A model generated the notes under the pieces. It was not told the origin of the DNA. It searched no databases and worked only from the letters and a program-made list of their open reading frames with translations. From a virus: a DNA stretch of 47,062 bases. The position numbers and the translations under genes are program-made. The stretch spans positions 1-47,062 of IMG/VR virus record IMGVR_UViG_3300033153_006082. The stretch is one strand, 5' to 3'. Of the stretch, positions 25,736 to 34,676 are shown in pieces. Every line of letters starts with the position of its first letter. The first letter of the stretch is position 1.

Positions 25736-27940
25736 TTACTCTATTACAATCAGACGATAAGATCCTGATGGTAACGGTATGTTTGTTGTTATCCGAATAT
25801 CTGTAGCGTTGAGTGCTTCTAGTTTACAGTATATTCTCTCAAAATTGTTCGCGTTGTCTAGTAATTGTACCTGCGCATTACGAGCATCCTGAATATTTGC
25901 CGAAACGTCTACAGTTTTAGTTAGATCGACACCATTAAATGCCTGATCCGCTAAAAACTTTCCAATTCCCGCGATGATAAATTGACTACCATTGTCAACA
26001 TATATCTTGTTATTATCAGTGGCGAAAAGTATTCGCCCAACATTCTGTGCGCTAGAAGAAGGTAGGGTGCCCGAAGTAAAATTTTCTAAACGCATCCCTT
26101 TAAATTCACCCTTCGTATAAACATCACGAAAAAAGTGAGTAGCATCTCCCAAGTCCGTACCAGACCAACCACCAGAATAGCTGGCCGTTGTGAACGGGAT
26201 TAAATTATCTTTCGTCTGAACGGAACCTTTCGTTACGTCAGAGGTTGATTGTAAAATGAGGCCATCAGAAGCATCCGTGCCGCCAATGACCTCTTGGCCA
26301 CCACTCCTACCAAGTAGGAGAGTATACTGAGTATGGTCATCATCCCCGAGACCAGAGATAGATCCGTGATCTACTTCTATGTCCGGTGCTGAAGAGTTCC
26401 ATTTGGAACCATCATAGAATAATGCGTGACCAGAGGCAGCTCCAACAAGAGCATCTCTAAACGATAATAGCGTGGCCATCGCGATAGAATTAGTTCCATC
26501 ACTGATGCCTGTTTGTAAAAACAAATCTCCGAATCTCTGAGTAGCGTTACCTAAATCGGCAACACCATCAGTTAGAGACCTTAGCGTTTTATCTACAACT
26601 ACATTACCTGTTCCATCAGGTGAAAATTGGATGTTTCCATTTGTATTTGTACTAGCGACTGAATTTCCATCAAGCCGTAAGTTATCAACCTCAAAGAGTG
26701 TTACTCCCGTTAAAGCATCAAGCGCACTTAGAGTGACTCCTGATGACGAGAACAAACCGCCTGACCGCGGTACGATCAGACGGTCGTCTGTGAGGCCAGA
26801 ATGGGTAAGCTTCGGCAGAAGTACTGTACCCGTCCCATTTGGTGTAAGTGATATGTTTCCGTTCACATCGGTGGAAACAATAGCATTCCCAGATAGCGCA
26901 AGATTCCCTACGTCTACTCTGGTTAGTCCAGTTAATTGATCTAGGTCGTCGAGAGTTACTCCCGACTCTTGGATGGCATCTCCACCAACTCCATTCGATC
27001 TAATTAAGCGGTTATCATTCGTGCTGGTAAACTCTAGGCCAACTAATTTCTCAGTTCCAGCAGAGGTTAATCTGTAGAGCTTGTCATCGGCTTTAAAATA
27101 AAGAGAGTTGTAACCAGCTGCAGGATTTGCCGGTGTTGTTATTTCTGCTAACACTAACCGACTATTTAAAGTCCCTACTACGCCCGTAATATTTCCTGTA
27201 GTAGTAAGGTGTTCATCATCAAAATCAATCGTTCCAGTGGAACTTAGAATTTGATTAGTAGAAAGAGTAAGATTAGCGACAAGAAGAGACGTGGCAAAAT
27301 AGCCCGTTCTAAATTTCTCGGTCGCAGTACCAAGATCAAACACAGAATCAGCGTAAGGTCTAACATGATCGTCGAACTGAATAAATCCAGAATGTACTCC
27401 AACAGCATCTCCCGAGTTCGCTCGGAGAGTCATGTGCTGGTTAGCTAGGTCACCACCGTAAAAAGTCTGACCGCCGTCAACCCCAGTTAACGGAGTTCCC
27501 CCTGAATCTATGTCAGAGTTTCCTTGTTTATAAACGTAAGTGTCTTGGGTTTGTATTAGAAAATTAGAGAGGATAGAATCTTCCCCCCAATCCATATCAT
27601 AAATTTTATACCACTTAGGGGCAGCGTCGCCCTCTCTCTGTTCCCATCTATAGGAAGCTGCCTTACCGTCCCCATCGTCAGATACAACTCTATAGTCATA
27701 AAGAGTAGGAACAACGTCACCTGCATTAGGTGTGTCCACGCCTGTTGGTAAATCAGCAGGTGTAGCAACGGAAGGTTGAGTATTGGGATATAAAACTGCA
27801 ACAAGCCAATCTAGTGCTTGTTGTAAAGTAGTTACTGTAGGGAGAGCAGGGCTATTAAAAGCGAAGTCACCGATAGAGTGCTTTAACGGGTGCTGGCCTT
27901 GGTGCCATACTTTATGTCGAAACACATGAGATTCGATCAT
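25736..27940 (-). CDS. Large tail fibre protein
   Basis: A 734-residue fibre. The N-terminal part (HKVWHQGQHPLKHSIGDFAFNSPALPTVTTLQQALDWLVAVLYPN) probably attaches to the tail. Repeats of the type VDVGNLALSGNAIVSTDVNGNISLTPNGTGTV occur twice (about 345-375 and 415-445), with further SVFDLGTATEKFRTGYF and VADLGNATQRFGDLFL units. The result is a beta-helical, host-facing fibre. GGAGA lies before the ATG. Confidence 0.8.
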   Translation of the reverse strand: MIESHVFRHKVWHQGQHPLKHSIGDFAFNSPALPTVTTLQQALDWLVAVLYPNTQPSVATPADLPTGVDTPNAGDVVPTLYDYRVVSDDGDGKAASYRWEQREGDAAPKWYKIYDMDWGEDSILSNFLIQTQDTYVYKQGNSDIDSGGTPLTGVDGGQTFYGGDLANQHMTLRANSGDAVGVHSGFIQFDDHVRPYADSVFDLGTATEKFRTGYFATSLLVANLTLSTNQILSSTGTIDFDDEHLTTTGNITGVVGTLNSRLVLAEITTPANPAAGYNSLYFKADDKLYRLTSAGTEKLVGLEFTSTNDNRLIRSNGVGGDAIQESGVTLDDLDQLTGLTRVDVGNLALSGNAIVSTDVNGNISLTPNGTGTVLLPKLTHSGLTDDRLIVPRSGGLFSSSGVTLSALDALTGVTLFEVDNLRLDGNSVASTNTNGNIQFSPDGTGNVVVDKTLRSLTDGVADLGNATQRFGDLFLQTGISDGTNSIAMATLLSFRDALVGAASGHALFYDGSKWNSSAPDIEVDHGSISGLGDDDHTQYTLLLGRSGGQEVIGGTDASDGLILQSTSDVTKGSVQTKDNLIPFTTASYSGGWSGTDLGDATHFFRDVYTKGEFKGMRLENFTSGTLPSSSAQNVGRILFATDNNKIYVDNGSQFIIAGIGKFLADQAFNGVDLTKTVDVSANIQDARNAQVQLLDNANNFERIYCKLEALNATDIRITTNIPLPSGSYRLIVIE

Positions 27941-27941
27941 C

Positions 27942-28187
27942 TTAAATCTCCATAGTGGCTGCTACCCAAACACCAATCGATTCTTTACTCTTAATTACGA
28001 TAGTGCTGGATGCATCTTTGTAGACGAGTTCTGTTTTTAGACAGTGATCTCCGTCTTCTGCGTGAAGGGGGGCTTGGTATATTTCAACCGCTCGGTCTGC
28101 CGTATCTAAAAGAATAAACTCTTTCTTTATCTCGTTTGACAGGGATGTAAGCATTGAGCTTACTTGGTCTTTGTTGGGTGCTTCCAT
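27942..28187 (-). CDS. Small hypothetical protein after the capsid gene
   Basis: An 81-residue protein, helical at the N-terminus and beta-rich at the end (STIVIKSKESIGVWVAATMEI). It lies just beyond the capsid-gene terminator, one base before the fibre gene, with GGAG at 7 bases. It may be a head decoration or fibre-related protein; no family is recognised. Confidence 0.6.
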   Translation of the reverse strand: MEAPNKDQVSSMLTSLSNEIKKEFILLDTADRAVEIYQAPLHAEDGDHCLKTELVYKDASSTIVIKSKESIGVWVAATMEI

Positions 28188-28208
28188 CTATAGCTCCGAA
28201 AGAAGAAA

Positions 28209-28227
28209 GGGGGAGACAAGCTCCCCC
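28209..28227 (-). terminator. Terminator directly after the major capsid gene
   Basis: Read on the minus strand: GGGGGAG, loop CTTGT, CTCCCCC, then a pyrimidine-rich TTTCTTCTTTC run. It sits 10 bases beyond the capsid stop and would give partial termination, so capsid RNA exceeds tail RNA. Confidence 0.75.
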
Positions 28228-28236
28228 GATTCAATT

Positions 28237-29544
28237 TTAGTAAGAGATAGTGTGGATAATCGCATTACAAGCTGGCTTCGCAACCTCAAGTTCTCCGAAA
28301 AGAAACATATCGAGGATATAAGCATAACCGGCAGTCGTACGTGTCTCGTAGTACTGCTTCCCATCAGGAGCGGTACGTTTACGGAACATTCCATTTGAAC
28401 GGAAAGTACAAGACTTCCAATCCATGAAAACGATAATATCGTCGTCCCACTCTTGGATACCAACAAACTTAAGATATTTGCGGGTACCAACCTGCATAAT
28501 AACAATCTCATCCCAACCGTAGATGGAAGCTTTTTCCGAATCAGGACGGACTTTGAAATCCCCTTTTCCGAGTTCAACTTTCTTCATACAGTTAGCAAGG
28601 TTCTTGAATGACATAAGAACGTCAGTCGCAGTTCCTCGGGCCTTAATTCTTACGTCTACATACGCATCAAAGATCTTCTCGATGATGTTGGTAGCACTAA
28701 TGGCAGAACCATCAATGTTAATCGCCTGTAGGAACGGGTAAGAAAGCTTAGTCTTTCCGTGTAGGGTAGCAGAACCACCGTTAGCAGCAGAAAGAAGCGC
28801 AGACCGCAGCGAAGTAAAAATATCCGAAGCTGTCGCAACACCGTCATGATAAAATTTCGCATTCTGGGCTACTGAATAAGCAGCAAGGTTAGCAGCAGCA
28901 CCACCACGTGTGGCAGAAAATTCAACCGCACCTAGTGAAACATCAATGCCGATAACATAAACGTCTAGAGCAGCAGAGTCGTCGTCGTCAATAGAACATT
29001 TCTGATCTAGGCAAAAACGGTCAACTCTATCAACTACAAAGATACCAGTGGCAGCGTTTGTGTCGGCTGTTGCTGTTGCAAAATGTGGACCTGTTCCTAA
29101 CTGGACAGAAACAACTTGCTTCATATACTCCATGAAGTCGTCGATTGTGTCAGGAAGAACACGTAGGAAAGTAGACTCTTTGATTTTACCATCATGCTGA
29201 AGTAAATCAGTATGGTTGAAAATCATCGATCCCCAGATCTCTTTATATGCGTCGATTGAACCACGGATATATTTCGATTGAGCAATGTCAGCGGAATCTG
29301 TTAGGCCGCCTACTTTAATAGAAGATGCACCTTGCGCTTTGAAAGGTACGATAATTTTTCCACCCTTCCACTTCTGATCTTTTTGAGCATGTGAAAGAAT
29401 GTAATCTCGTTTTGTTAACTCTTCTTTAAGAAGAGAGTTCGGCAAATATTCGTTAAGCATATCTTGAAATGATCGGTCTGTTGCGTACATCGTTAGGTTT
29501 GCACCTAGAATGTAGCAAAAAAACCGTAAAATTGGTGTTAACAT
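28237..29544 (-). CDS. Major capsid protein
   Basis: A 435-residue protein placed after portal and scaffold genes and before a terminator, as capsid genes are. It has features of HK97-fold capsid proteins: an N-terminal region rich in charged helices (RSFQDMLNEYLPNSLLKEELTKRDYIL), an extended-loop-like GGKIIVPFKAQGASS, a spine helix near 140-160 (DTIDDFMEYMKQVVSVQLG) and C-terminal beta strands. A strong AAGGAG precedes the first ATG, which adds a hydrophobic 18-residue segment; an internal ATG at codon 19 lacks a site. Confidence 0.85.
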   Translation of the reverse strand: MLTPILRFFCYILGANLTMYATDRSFQDMLNEYLPNSLLKEELTKRDYILSHAQKDQKWKGGKIIVPFKAQGASSIKVGGLTDSADIAQSKYIRGSIDAYKEIWGSMIFNHTDLLQHDGKIKESTFLRVLPDTIDDFMEYMKQVVSVQLGTGPHFATATADTNAATGIFVVDRVDRFCLDQKCSIDDDDSAALDVYVIGIDVSLGAVEFSATRGGAAANLAAYSVAQNAKFYHDGVATASDIFTSLRSALLSAANGGSATLHGKTKLSYPFLQAINIDGSAISATNIIEKIFDAYVDVRIKARGTATDVLMSFKNLANCMKKVELGKGDFKVRPDSEKASIYGWDEIVIMQVGTRKYLKFVGIQEWDDDIIVFMDWKSCTFRSNGMFRKRTAPDGKQYYETRTTAGYAYILDMFLFGELEVAKPACNAIIHTISY

Positions 29545-29554
29545 TTATGACTCC

Positions 29555-30715
29555 TTAATCGTCATCGTCCAGTTCTTGGGCGTGGGCCCGTAGTTCATCT
29601 ACGGATTTAAACACTCGTTTTGCGGGAGATTGAGACGCTCCACCTTTCACGGTAGGAATGACTTTTTTATCTCTCGGATCAGGTGTTGCTTTAGGGGGTT
29701 CCGTGGCTTCCGGTTCCGAAGGCATTACCTCGTCAGGGATTTTTTCAGTAGGGAAGAAAGGCTTAACCTTTGTATCTATGAAACCCTGAATCGCTTCTTC
29801 TTGGGTAAGAATGGTCTTTCCACCCGTCTGTCTTTCAACATCAGTTGCGTAGTTAATAACTTCTCGACGAAAACTGGCTGGCTTGCCTATCTTGCTATCA
29901 TAGAAATCTGCGTAAGTTTTTACATCAGCTTGGTCTAGCTTCTGGTCTAGGAGTTGTTCTTGGCTTCGAACATATTCATTTTGTTGGTCTGAGCGTAGAT
30001 TGGTATTATCCTGCTCGGTAAAATATTGAGAATTTCGGCTCTCGACAGTATTATTGTAAACTTGTTGTTGTTCTGGAGTCAACTCTCTTTTTTCAAGAAT
30101 CTTTGCAGCATGTTGAAGAACATCATCGTCAGACAGTCGGGCAATCTTCTGAATATTATCAATATCCTTATTTTGAACCAAATGATCCAAATAACTTAAA
30201 GTACTTTGGCCCTCTTTTGATGAAGATTGTAAAGTTTCGAACTCGCTTTTCAAATGCTGATTTTTAGACTTCATGTGATCTAATCCAGCCGCTTTTTGAT
30301 AAACTTCAACTAATTCTTCGTTTTGTTCCTTAGAAGTGATTGATTTACTAACCCACTCAGGCATTTCGTGCTTCTGGTCTAGTGCCTTATAATTTCTATC
30401 CGGTACAAAACTAACTGGTTCTGCTGGAACTACTTCTGGGGCAGGTTCGCCTTCAACTTGTTCTGGAACTACTTCAGGTTCTGGAACAACTTCTGGTTCT
30501 GGAACAACTTCTGGTTCTGGAACAACTTCTGGTTCTGGTTCTGGTTCTGGTTCAGGTGCGGGATCTTCTTCTCTTTTATCGAGTTCTACAATCGCATCAT
30601 CGGGGCCATTGTCTATTTCATCGGCCTTAGCTCTAAGGGCATCAAAATCAAATCCTCCGCCTTCTACTGCTTCGGGTTCTACTTCAGGTGCAAATAACAT
30701 TCTGCCAAAATTCAC
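29555..30715 (-). CDS. Scaffolding protein with PEPEVV repeats
   Basis: A 386-residue acidic protein between portal and capsid genes, the usual scaffold position. Residues about 50-95 are a Pro/Glu/Val repeat (PEPEVV units). The rest is helical with long coiled-coil-like stretches, Gln/Asp/Glu-rich, and a basic patch near the end (PSPAKRVFKSVDEL) that may contact the capsid shell. It starts at GTG 30715 with AAGGAG 8 bases upstream. Confidence 0.78.
   Translation of the reverse strand: MNFGRMLFAPEVEPEAVEGGGFDFDALRAKADEIDNGPDDAIVELDKREEDPAPEPEPEPEPEVVPEPEVVPEPEVVPEPEVVPEQVEGEPAPEVVPAEPVSFVPDRNYKALDQKHEMPEWVSKSITSKEQNEELVEVYQKAAGLDHMKSKNQHLKSEFETLQSSSKEGQSTLSYLDHLVQNKDIDNIQKIARLSDDDVLQHAAKILEKRELTPEQQQVYNNTVESRNSQYFTEQDNTNLRSDQQNEYVRSQEQLLDQKLDQADVKTYADFYDSKIGKPASFRREVINYATDVERQTGGKTILTQEEAIQGFIDTKVKPFFPTEKIPDEVMPSEPEATEPPKATPDPRDKKVIPTVKGGASQSPAKRVFKSVDELRAHAQELDDDD
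30474..30550 (-). repeat. Tandem repeat encoding PEPEVV units in the scaffold gene
   Basis: An 18-base unit (GGTTCTGGAACAACTTCT on the plus strand) repeats at least three times in near-perfect form from about 30478, followed by a run of six-base GGTTCT units. Repeat number could vary by slippage without changing the frame. Confidence 0.8.
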
Positions 30716-30729
30716 TTCTATCTCCTTGG

Positions 30730-30745
30730 TTTGGTTTTAACCAAA
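30730..30745. other. Hairpin between portal and scaffold genes
   Basis: TTTGGTT and AACCAAA are separated by two bases, in the 56-base gap just upstream of the scaffold ribosome site. It has no T run, so it is more likely an RNA processing or translation-control element than a terminator. Confidence 0.45.
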
Positions 30746-30771
30746 GTTATAGTTCCTCACATATATGGAAC

Positions 30772-32838
30772 TCAACTCTGCCTTTGATTCATAAGGTCGC
30801 CCATCTCGGCTTTAACCCCATCATTTAATTGTTCAAGTTTTTCTTGCCCCGTTCCTTGGGCCTCTAACTGTTTTGTTAACCATTCTATCGCACGTTGCGG
30901 TAGCCTAGCTCTAACTGTTTCTCCTTCAGAATCGTTAATATACATATCAACTTTCACCAAAGGCCCATCCGTGGGAATATATCCAGATTGCGCACGTTGA
31001 ATTTTCAACTGCACATCTACCTCTTTTTGTTCATGTTCTTGAACATACCGGTGGTAGATTTGTTGAATTTGTTGATCTAAAGAACGAAAATCTGGTTTCT
31101 TCATTCTATTAGTCGCTCTACTTACTAAGTAAGTGTGGTTATCATAAGGGCCATAAATAGGTTGTTCCCCTCGTTCCATCGCGAGCATATCATTCTTGCT
31201 CATATCGTAGTCTAGCGTCAAGTCTCCGTAAGCCTCTTCGTAATTCATAAAAGGCATGGCCCTAACCATCTTCCCGATATCGTTTTTCTCTAAGTTGTTA
31301 CCAACATATTGAAGAGTGTGATTAATCGCCAACTGTTTTCCTAACATGGTGTCAGCGTCATCAGAGATCGCTTTAATATCAAAACGGAAGCGGTTCTTCT
31401 CAGAGTGCTTAAACTCTTCGACGTTAACCATTTCAGATTTACCTATCATTGGTATGATGTGGTACTCCTCAAGATATTCTTTAAGAAGGTCTAAACTTAT
31501 TTCTGCAATCCGTTTAACGAAATCTTCAAACTCTTCACAATACTTCTTAAACTTTTTCTTGTTCCGCATGGAACTATAAAGAAGCGCGTAAGAATCCATT
31601 TTACCATCACGGGATTTTTCAGATTCATAAACATTCATTACTTCGTACAGTTCTCTAATTTGTGATTGCATGTACGGTAAGTATTGGTCACCGGAACGTC
31701 CCGCTAAAATTTTAGGATCAGCACCACCGGCAACAGAAATTCCTCTAACCCCCGGAAGTTTACCAGCGTCAGAAATTCTTGAACCGTTTGGTAAGATTAA
31801 TTTATCATCTCCTAACGTAACTTGTGCAGTAGCAATTGCAGAAGCCGATCTGTTTATTTCAATTTGGTAAGGACGCATTTGTTTAATAGGTGAACGACAA
31901 CGTGCAGACGTTGGAATTTTATTAAAGCCGCATGAGGCGAATGGCCAGATGCCATAAGGTAATGGGCCTTCTGCTAAAACTACATCACGTGTTGCTAGAA
32001 AATAGTATCCTTCAGGGTACAGCATACAAGGACGGTAGTAATGCTCACGAACCAAAATACGATCAGTTTGTTTTTCATAACTCGCAGACTCCCCATCGAA
32101 AACTAAGTAAGTGTTCTCTTCATTATCTAAAATGGTTGAATACATTCCTCTTGCTTTATCGTTCCCTTTAAGGAGTTCTTTGACGACAGACTTCTCAACC
32201 ATCTTTCTAACAATATAATAAGGAGACTCGTCCATTGTTTGAGAGGTAGGGCACCTTAATAGGTTAAAACCATACACTTCTTCCACACATAATTGGCCTG
32301 AATACACCGGTTTATTCTTATCAGGGGTAGGGGAGCTATCGTCACTGTACATTCCCTCACCAAGTTCATCAGTTTGTTGATCGTAACCGATGATATCTCC
32401 TTTATAGGTGTCCCAGAACATCTTCGCGTGAACTTCACCAAATTGAACGAAGTTTTCGCCAAATTGCCTTACTCTACCTCGGAAATTTAACAGTTTTTTG
32501 TGATGATCCCACACGGCCTTATTCAACTCAGCAGTTTTCTGATCCTGAATTTCATCTTCGTTATTAGGGATACAGGTTACATTAGGGGCATTCGATAGGA
32601 TGTTACCGGTGATAATTCCACAAATGGTCGCTACGTGGTTCTTAGTTAAGCGCAGTCGTTGACTGTCGGTTAGTTCTTTGGTCGATCTAATCCGGTTCCA
32701 AAAACGCGATCCTCGTTTGTTATAGTGATCTCCACTAACAAGAAGAAGATTTGAACGCATCTCTGCGAACATTTTATCATCGTTACTATTGGCTTTCGTG
32801 TATAAAACATCAAGCTCTGCTGCGCTCAAGTTCGGCAT
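30772..32838 (-). CDS. Portal protein
   Basis: A 688-residue podovirus-type portal that would form the dodecameric DNA channel at one capsid vertex. The N-terminal region has SGDHYNKRGSRFWNR and LTKNHVATICGIITGNILSNAP, the usual start of P22-like portals. The middle has PFASCGFNKIPTSARCRSPIKQMRPYQIEINRSASAIATAQ, the conserved clip/stem approach. The Gln-rich C-terminus (EKLEQLNDGVKAEMGDLMNQRQS) may form the barrel. It follows terminase and precedes scaffold. AGGAGACGATT before the ATG. Confidence 0.85.
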   Translation of the reverse strand: MPNLSAAELDVLYTKANSNDDKMFAEMRSNLLLVSGDHYNKRGSRFWNRIRSTKELTDSQRLRLTKNHVATICGIITGNILSNAPNVTCIPNNEDEIQDQKTAELNKAVWDHHKKLLNFRGRVRQFGENFVQFGEVHAKMFWDTYKGDIIGYDQQTDELGEGMYSDDSSPTPDKNKPVYSGQLCVEEVYGFNLLRCPTSQTMDESPYYIVRKMVEKSVVKELLKGNDKARGMYSTILDNEENTYLVFDGESASYEKQTDRILVREHYYRPCMLYPEGYYFLATRDVVLAEGPLPYGIWPFASCGFNKIPTSARCRSPIKQMRPYQIEINRSASAIATAQVTLGDDKLILPNGSRISDAGKLPGVRGISVAGGADPKILAGRSGDQYLPYMQSQIRELYEVMNVYESEKSRDGKMDSYALLYSSMRNKKKFKKYCEEFEDFVKRIAEISLDLLKEYLEEYHIIPMIGKSEMVNVEEFKHSEKNRFRFDIKAISDDADTMLGKQLAINHTLQYVGNNLEKNDIGKMVRAMPFMNYEEAYGDLTLDYDMSKNDMLAMERGEQPIYGPYDNHTYLVSRATNRMKKPDFRSLDQQIQQIYHRYVQEHEQKEVDVQLKIQRAQSGYIPTDGPLVKVDMYINDSEGETVRARLPQRAIEWLTKQLEAQGTGQEKLEQLNDGVKAEMGDLMNQRQS

Positions 32839-33196
32839 AATCGTCTCCTAAACTTTTTTCCATTTCTTCTATAGTGCCGTTTGCTACAAGTCTTTCGTAC
32901 TCCGCAGGATCTTCTATATGCATCGTAGATAAGTCATTCTCTTTTTGAATGAGTTCGGCTTCCTTCATTGCGAAGCCTGCTTGTCTATCTTGTTCATCTA
33001 AAAGTTCTTGAGGTACTTCTGCTTCTGGCCCTATACTGATCTGTAGAGGTTTGGGTGTTTCAATGATGGTCTCCGCTTTGGTCTCAAACGAAAATTTGAG
33101 TTCCCCTAATTCAAACGAGGTAACTCCATGTGAATCACATTTTTCAATTATAGTACAGACCTCTTTACAAGTTAAAGCTTTTTTTTCAGTTGTCAT
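32810..33196 (-). CDS. Small protein between terminase and portal
   Basis: A 128-residue acidic, helical protein with CKEVCTIIEKC near the N-terminus. No family is recognised; its position suggests a packaging or head-assembly helper. The ATG at 33196 overlaps the terminase stop (11 bases) and its end overlaps the portal start by 29 bases. An earlier in-frame start (33253) would add 19 basic residues from the terminase region and is less likely. Confidence 0.65.
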   Translation of the reverse strand: MTTEKKALTCKEVCTIIEKCDSHGVTSFELGELKFSFETKAETIIETPKPLQISIGPEAEVPQELLDEQDRQAGFAMKEAELIQKENDLSTMHIEDPAEYERLVANGTIEEMEKSLGDDYAELERSRA

Positions 33197-34676
33197 ACAT
33201 TTCGTTCCATTCGGCCAGTTCCGCTTCGATCTCATCTTCATTTTTCTCTTCAAACATCATCCCGCGCCGAACATCAACCTCATTCATTTCAGGGGTCTTT
33301 TTATCAATCTTTGCTTCTTTATAGCGGTCAACTGCAGCTTCCCAGTTCCAATTAATACCCGCAGCGATATACCTGACAGTATCAATATAATCATCTTTAG
33401 CATTTTGCTTTTTAACATCTTTCGTCAGCCCTTCTATCTCGATGGGTAAACCTTCAAGTTCTTCGGTGTCGAAAATGTCGAGCATCTTATTTTTAAACAA
33501 TGTATTTAAAATCTCAAACCCACGCTCATGATTTTTATCCGCAGGGGTAAACGTCTCACCTAGTCTGCTTGCAAAAGTATGGAAATCCTTAGCGGCCCAA
33601 TCGTACCACTGGGTTACCATGCGCTGACTTCCTCGCAACATACGGTACTTTTCTAAGATATCAGTGGAGGTTGTGATCTCCATCTTGTTACCCTTCCAAC
33701 CCTTATAAACAATTCCCTTCTTATAATCAGGCGACACCGCGACGAATGTCATCGCAGCAGGATGCCCTCCCTTCCCACCTGAACCAATATCCACAGCGGA
33801 GTAGATATGCCAATCCTTATCAATCTCGTGTTCCTCAACGACGTTCCTAGCTCTGCTAAAAGATGGTATCCGCAGCCCCTCGTCCATAACAAAACGGCCA
33901 AAGACTCTTTTCTTCACAGCGTTCTCGGTAGCACAATTGTCTATTACGCCCTGAATCTTCTCTTTAGTCCACGGAGTGTTGGTATCGCCGTCTTCATATT
34001 TTAAGCAATCGTACATGGTAGCGTGAATCTTCATGGCGTTTTTAAACGTCTCATCCCGCTTCCCAATTCTTTCCATCGCCTTATAAAATATGGCCTGTCC
34101 TCTCGTTGCGGTAAAACATAAATTAAAGTAACCACTTTGAGCGACTAGTCGTAACATGACTTCATCTAACATATCTTCAGGAATTTCTTCGTCGACAAAA
34201 CAGGCCCATAAAGTGGCCGCTTGTATTTTGTGAACGTCTTGAGAGTAAGTCTTAAAATAAGTAGGGGGTCCATTCTTCCAAACGATCTTTTCGACTTCTC
34301 CCGCTTTGTATTTAGCGGTCCACCCATACTTAGGATGGTTTTCCATTTTACCCCGAGGCATAAATTCTGGAACCCATTTTGTTTCAAATTCTTGAGTGGC
34401 CAATTGTTTTGAAGGGTACATATACCAAAAGAGGCGGGGTACCGTCCTCCAAAGATGGGGCCATAATTTGTCTTCGGTAGACCAATGTACCAATTTTCTA
34501 ATATTTGTGGATGATTTGGAAATCTGGTTGGCCGCACAAAGCATTGTTACGGGGTTTGTCGACTCGAAATATTTTCGCGCCCACGCATAAAACTTAAAAC
34601 TGTATAAATGAGGTAAATCGTTCTGTAGCTGTTCCCTAGCTTGAAGAACTCTCATTTTCTCTTCGAGATTCTCCAT
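33186..34676 (-). CDS. Terminase large subunit
   Basis: A 496-residue packaging motor. The ATPase site is AANQISKSS near residue 50, where the usual Gly of NQxGKS is Ser. The Walker B strand is LWACFVDEEIP and the coupling motif lies around NLCFTATRG. The RNase H-like nuclease begins at HIYSAVDIGSGG, with later acidic residues near NAKDDYIDTVRY. It should cut and pump phage DNA through the portal. It overlaps the upstream small-subunit candidate by 41 bases. Confidence 0.87.
   Translation of the reverse strand: MENLEEKMRVLQAREQLQNDLPHLYSFKFYAWARKYFESTNPVTMLCAANQISKSSTNIRKLVHWSTEDKLWPHLWRTVPRLFWYMYPSKQLATQEFETKWVPEFMPRGKMENHPKYGWTAKYKAGEVEKIVWKNGPPTYFKTYSQDVHKIQAATLWACFVDEEIPEDMLDEVMLRLVAQSGYFNLCFTATRGQAIFYKAMERIGKRDETFKNAMKIHATMYDCLKYEDGDTNTPWTKEKIQGVIDNCATENAVKKRVFGRFVMDEGLRIPSFSRARNVVEEHEIDKDWHIYSAVDIGSGGKGGHPAAMTFVAVSPDYKKGIVYKGWKGNKMEITTSTDILEKYRMLRGSQRMVTQWYDWAAKDFHTFASRLGETFTPADKNHERGFEILNTLFKNKMLDIFDTEELEGLPIEIEGLTKDVKKQNAKDDYIDTVRYIAAGINWNWEAAVDRYKEAKIDKKTPEMNEVDVRRGMMFEEKNEDEIEAELAEWNEMYDN

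Noticed and set aside
30458-30697. Plus-strand frame rich in Phe, Trp and Asn repeats
   Set aside because: It is the antisense reading of the scaffold PEPEVV repeats and has no start signal.
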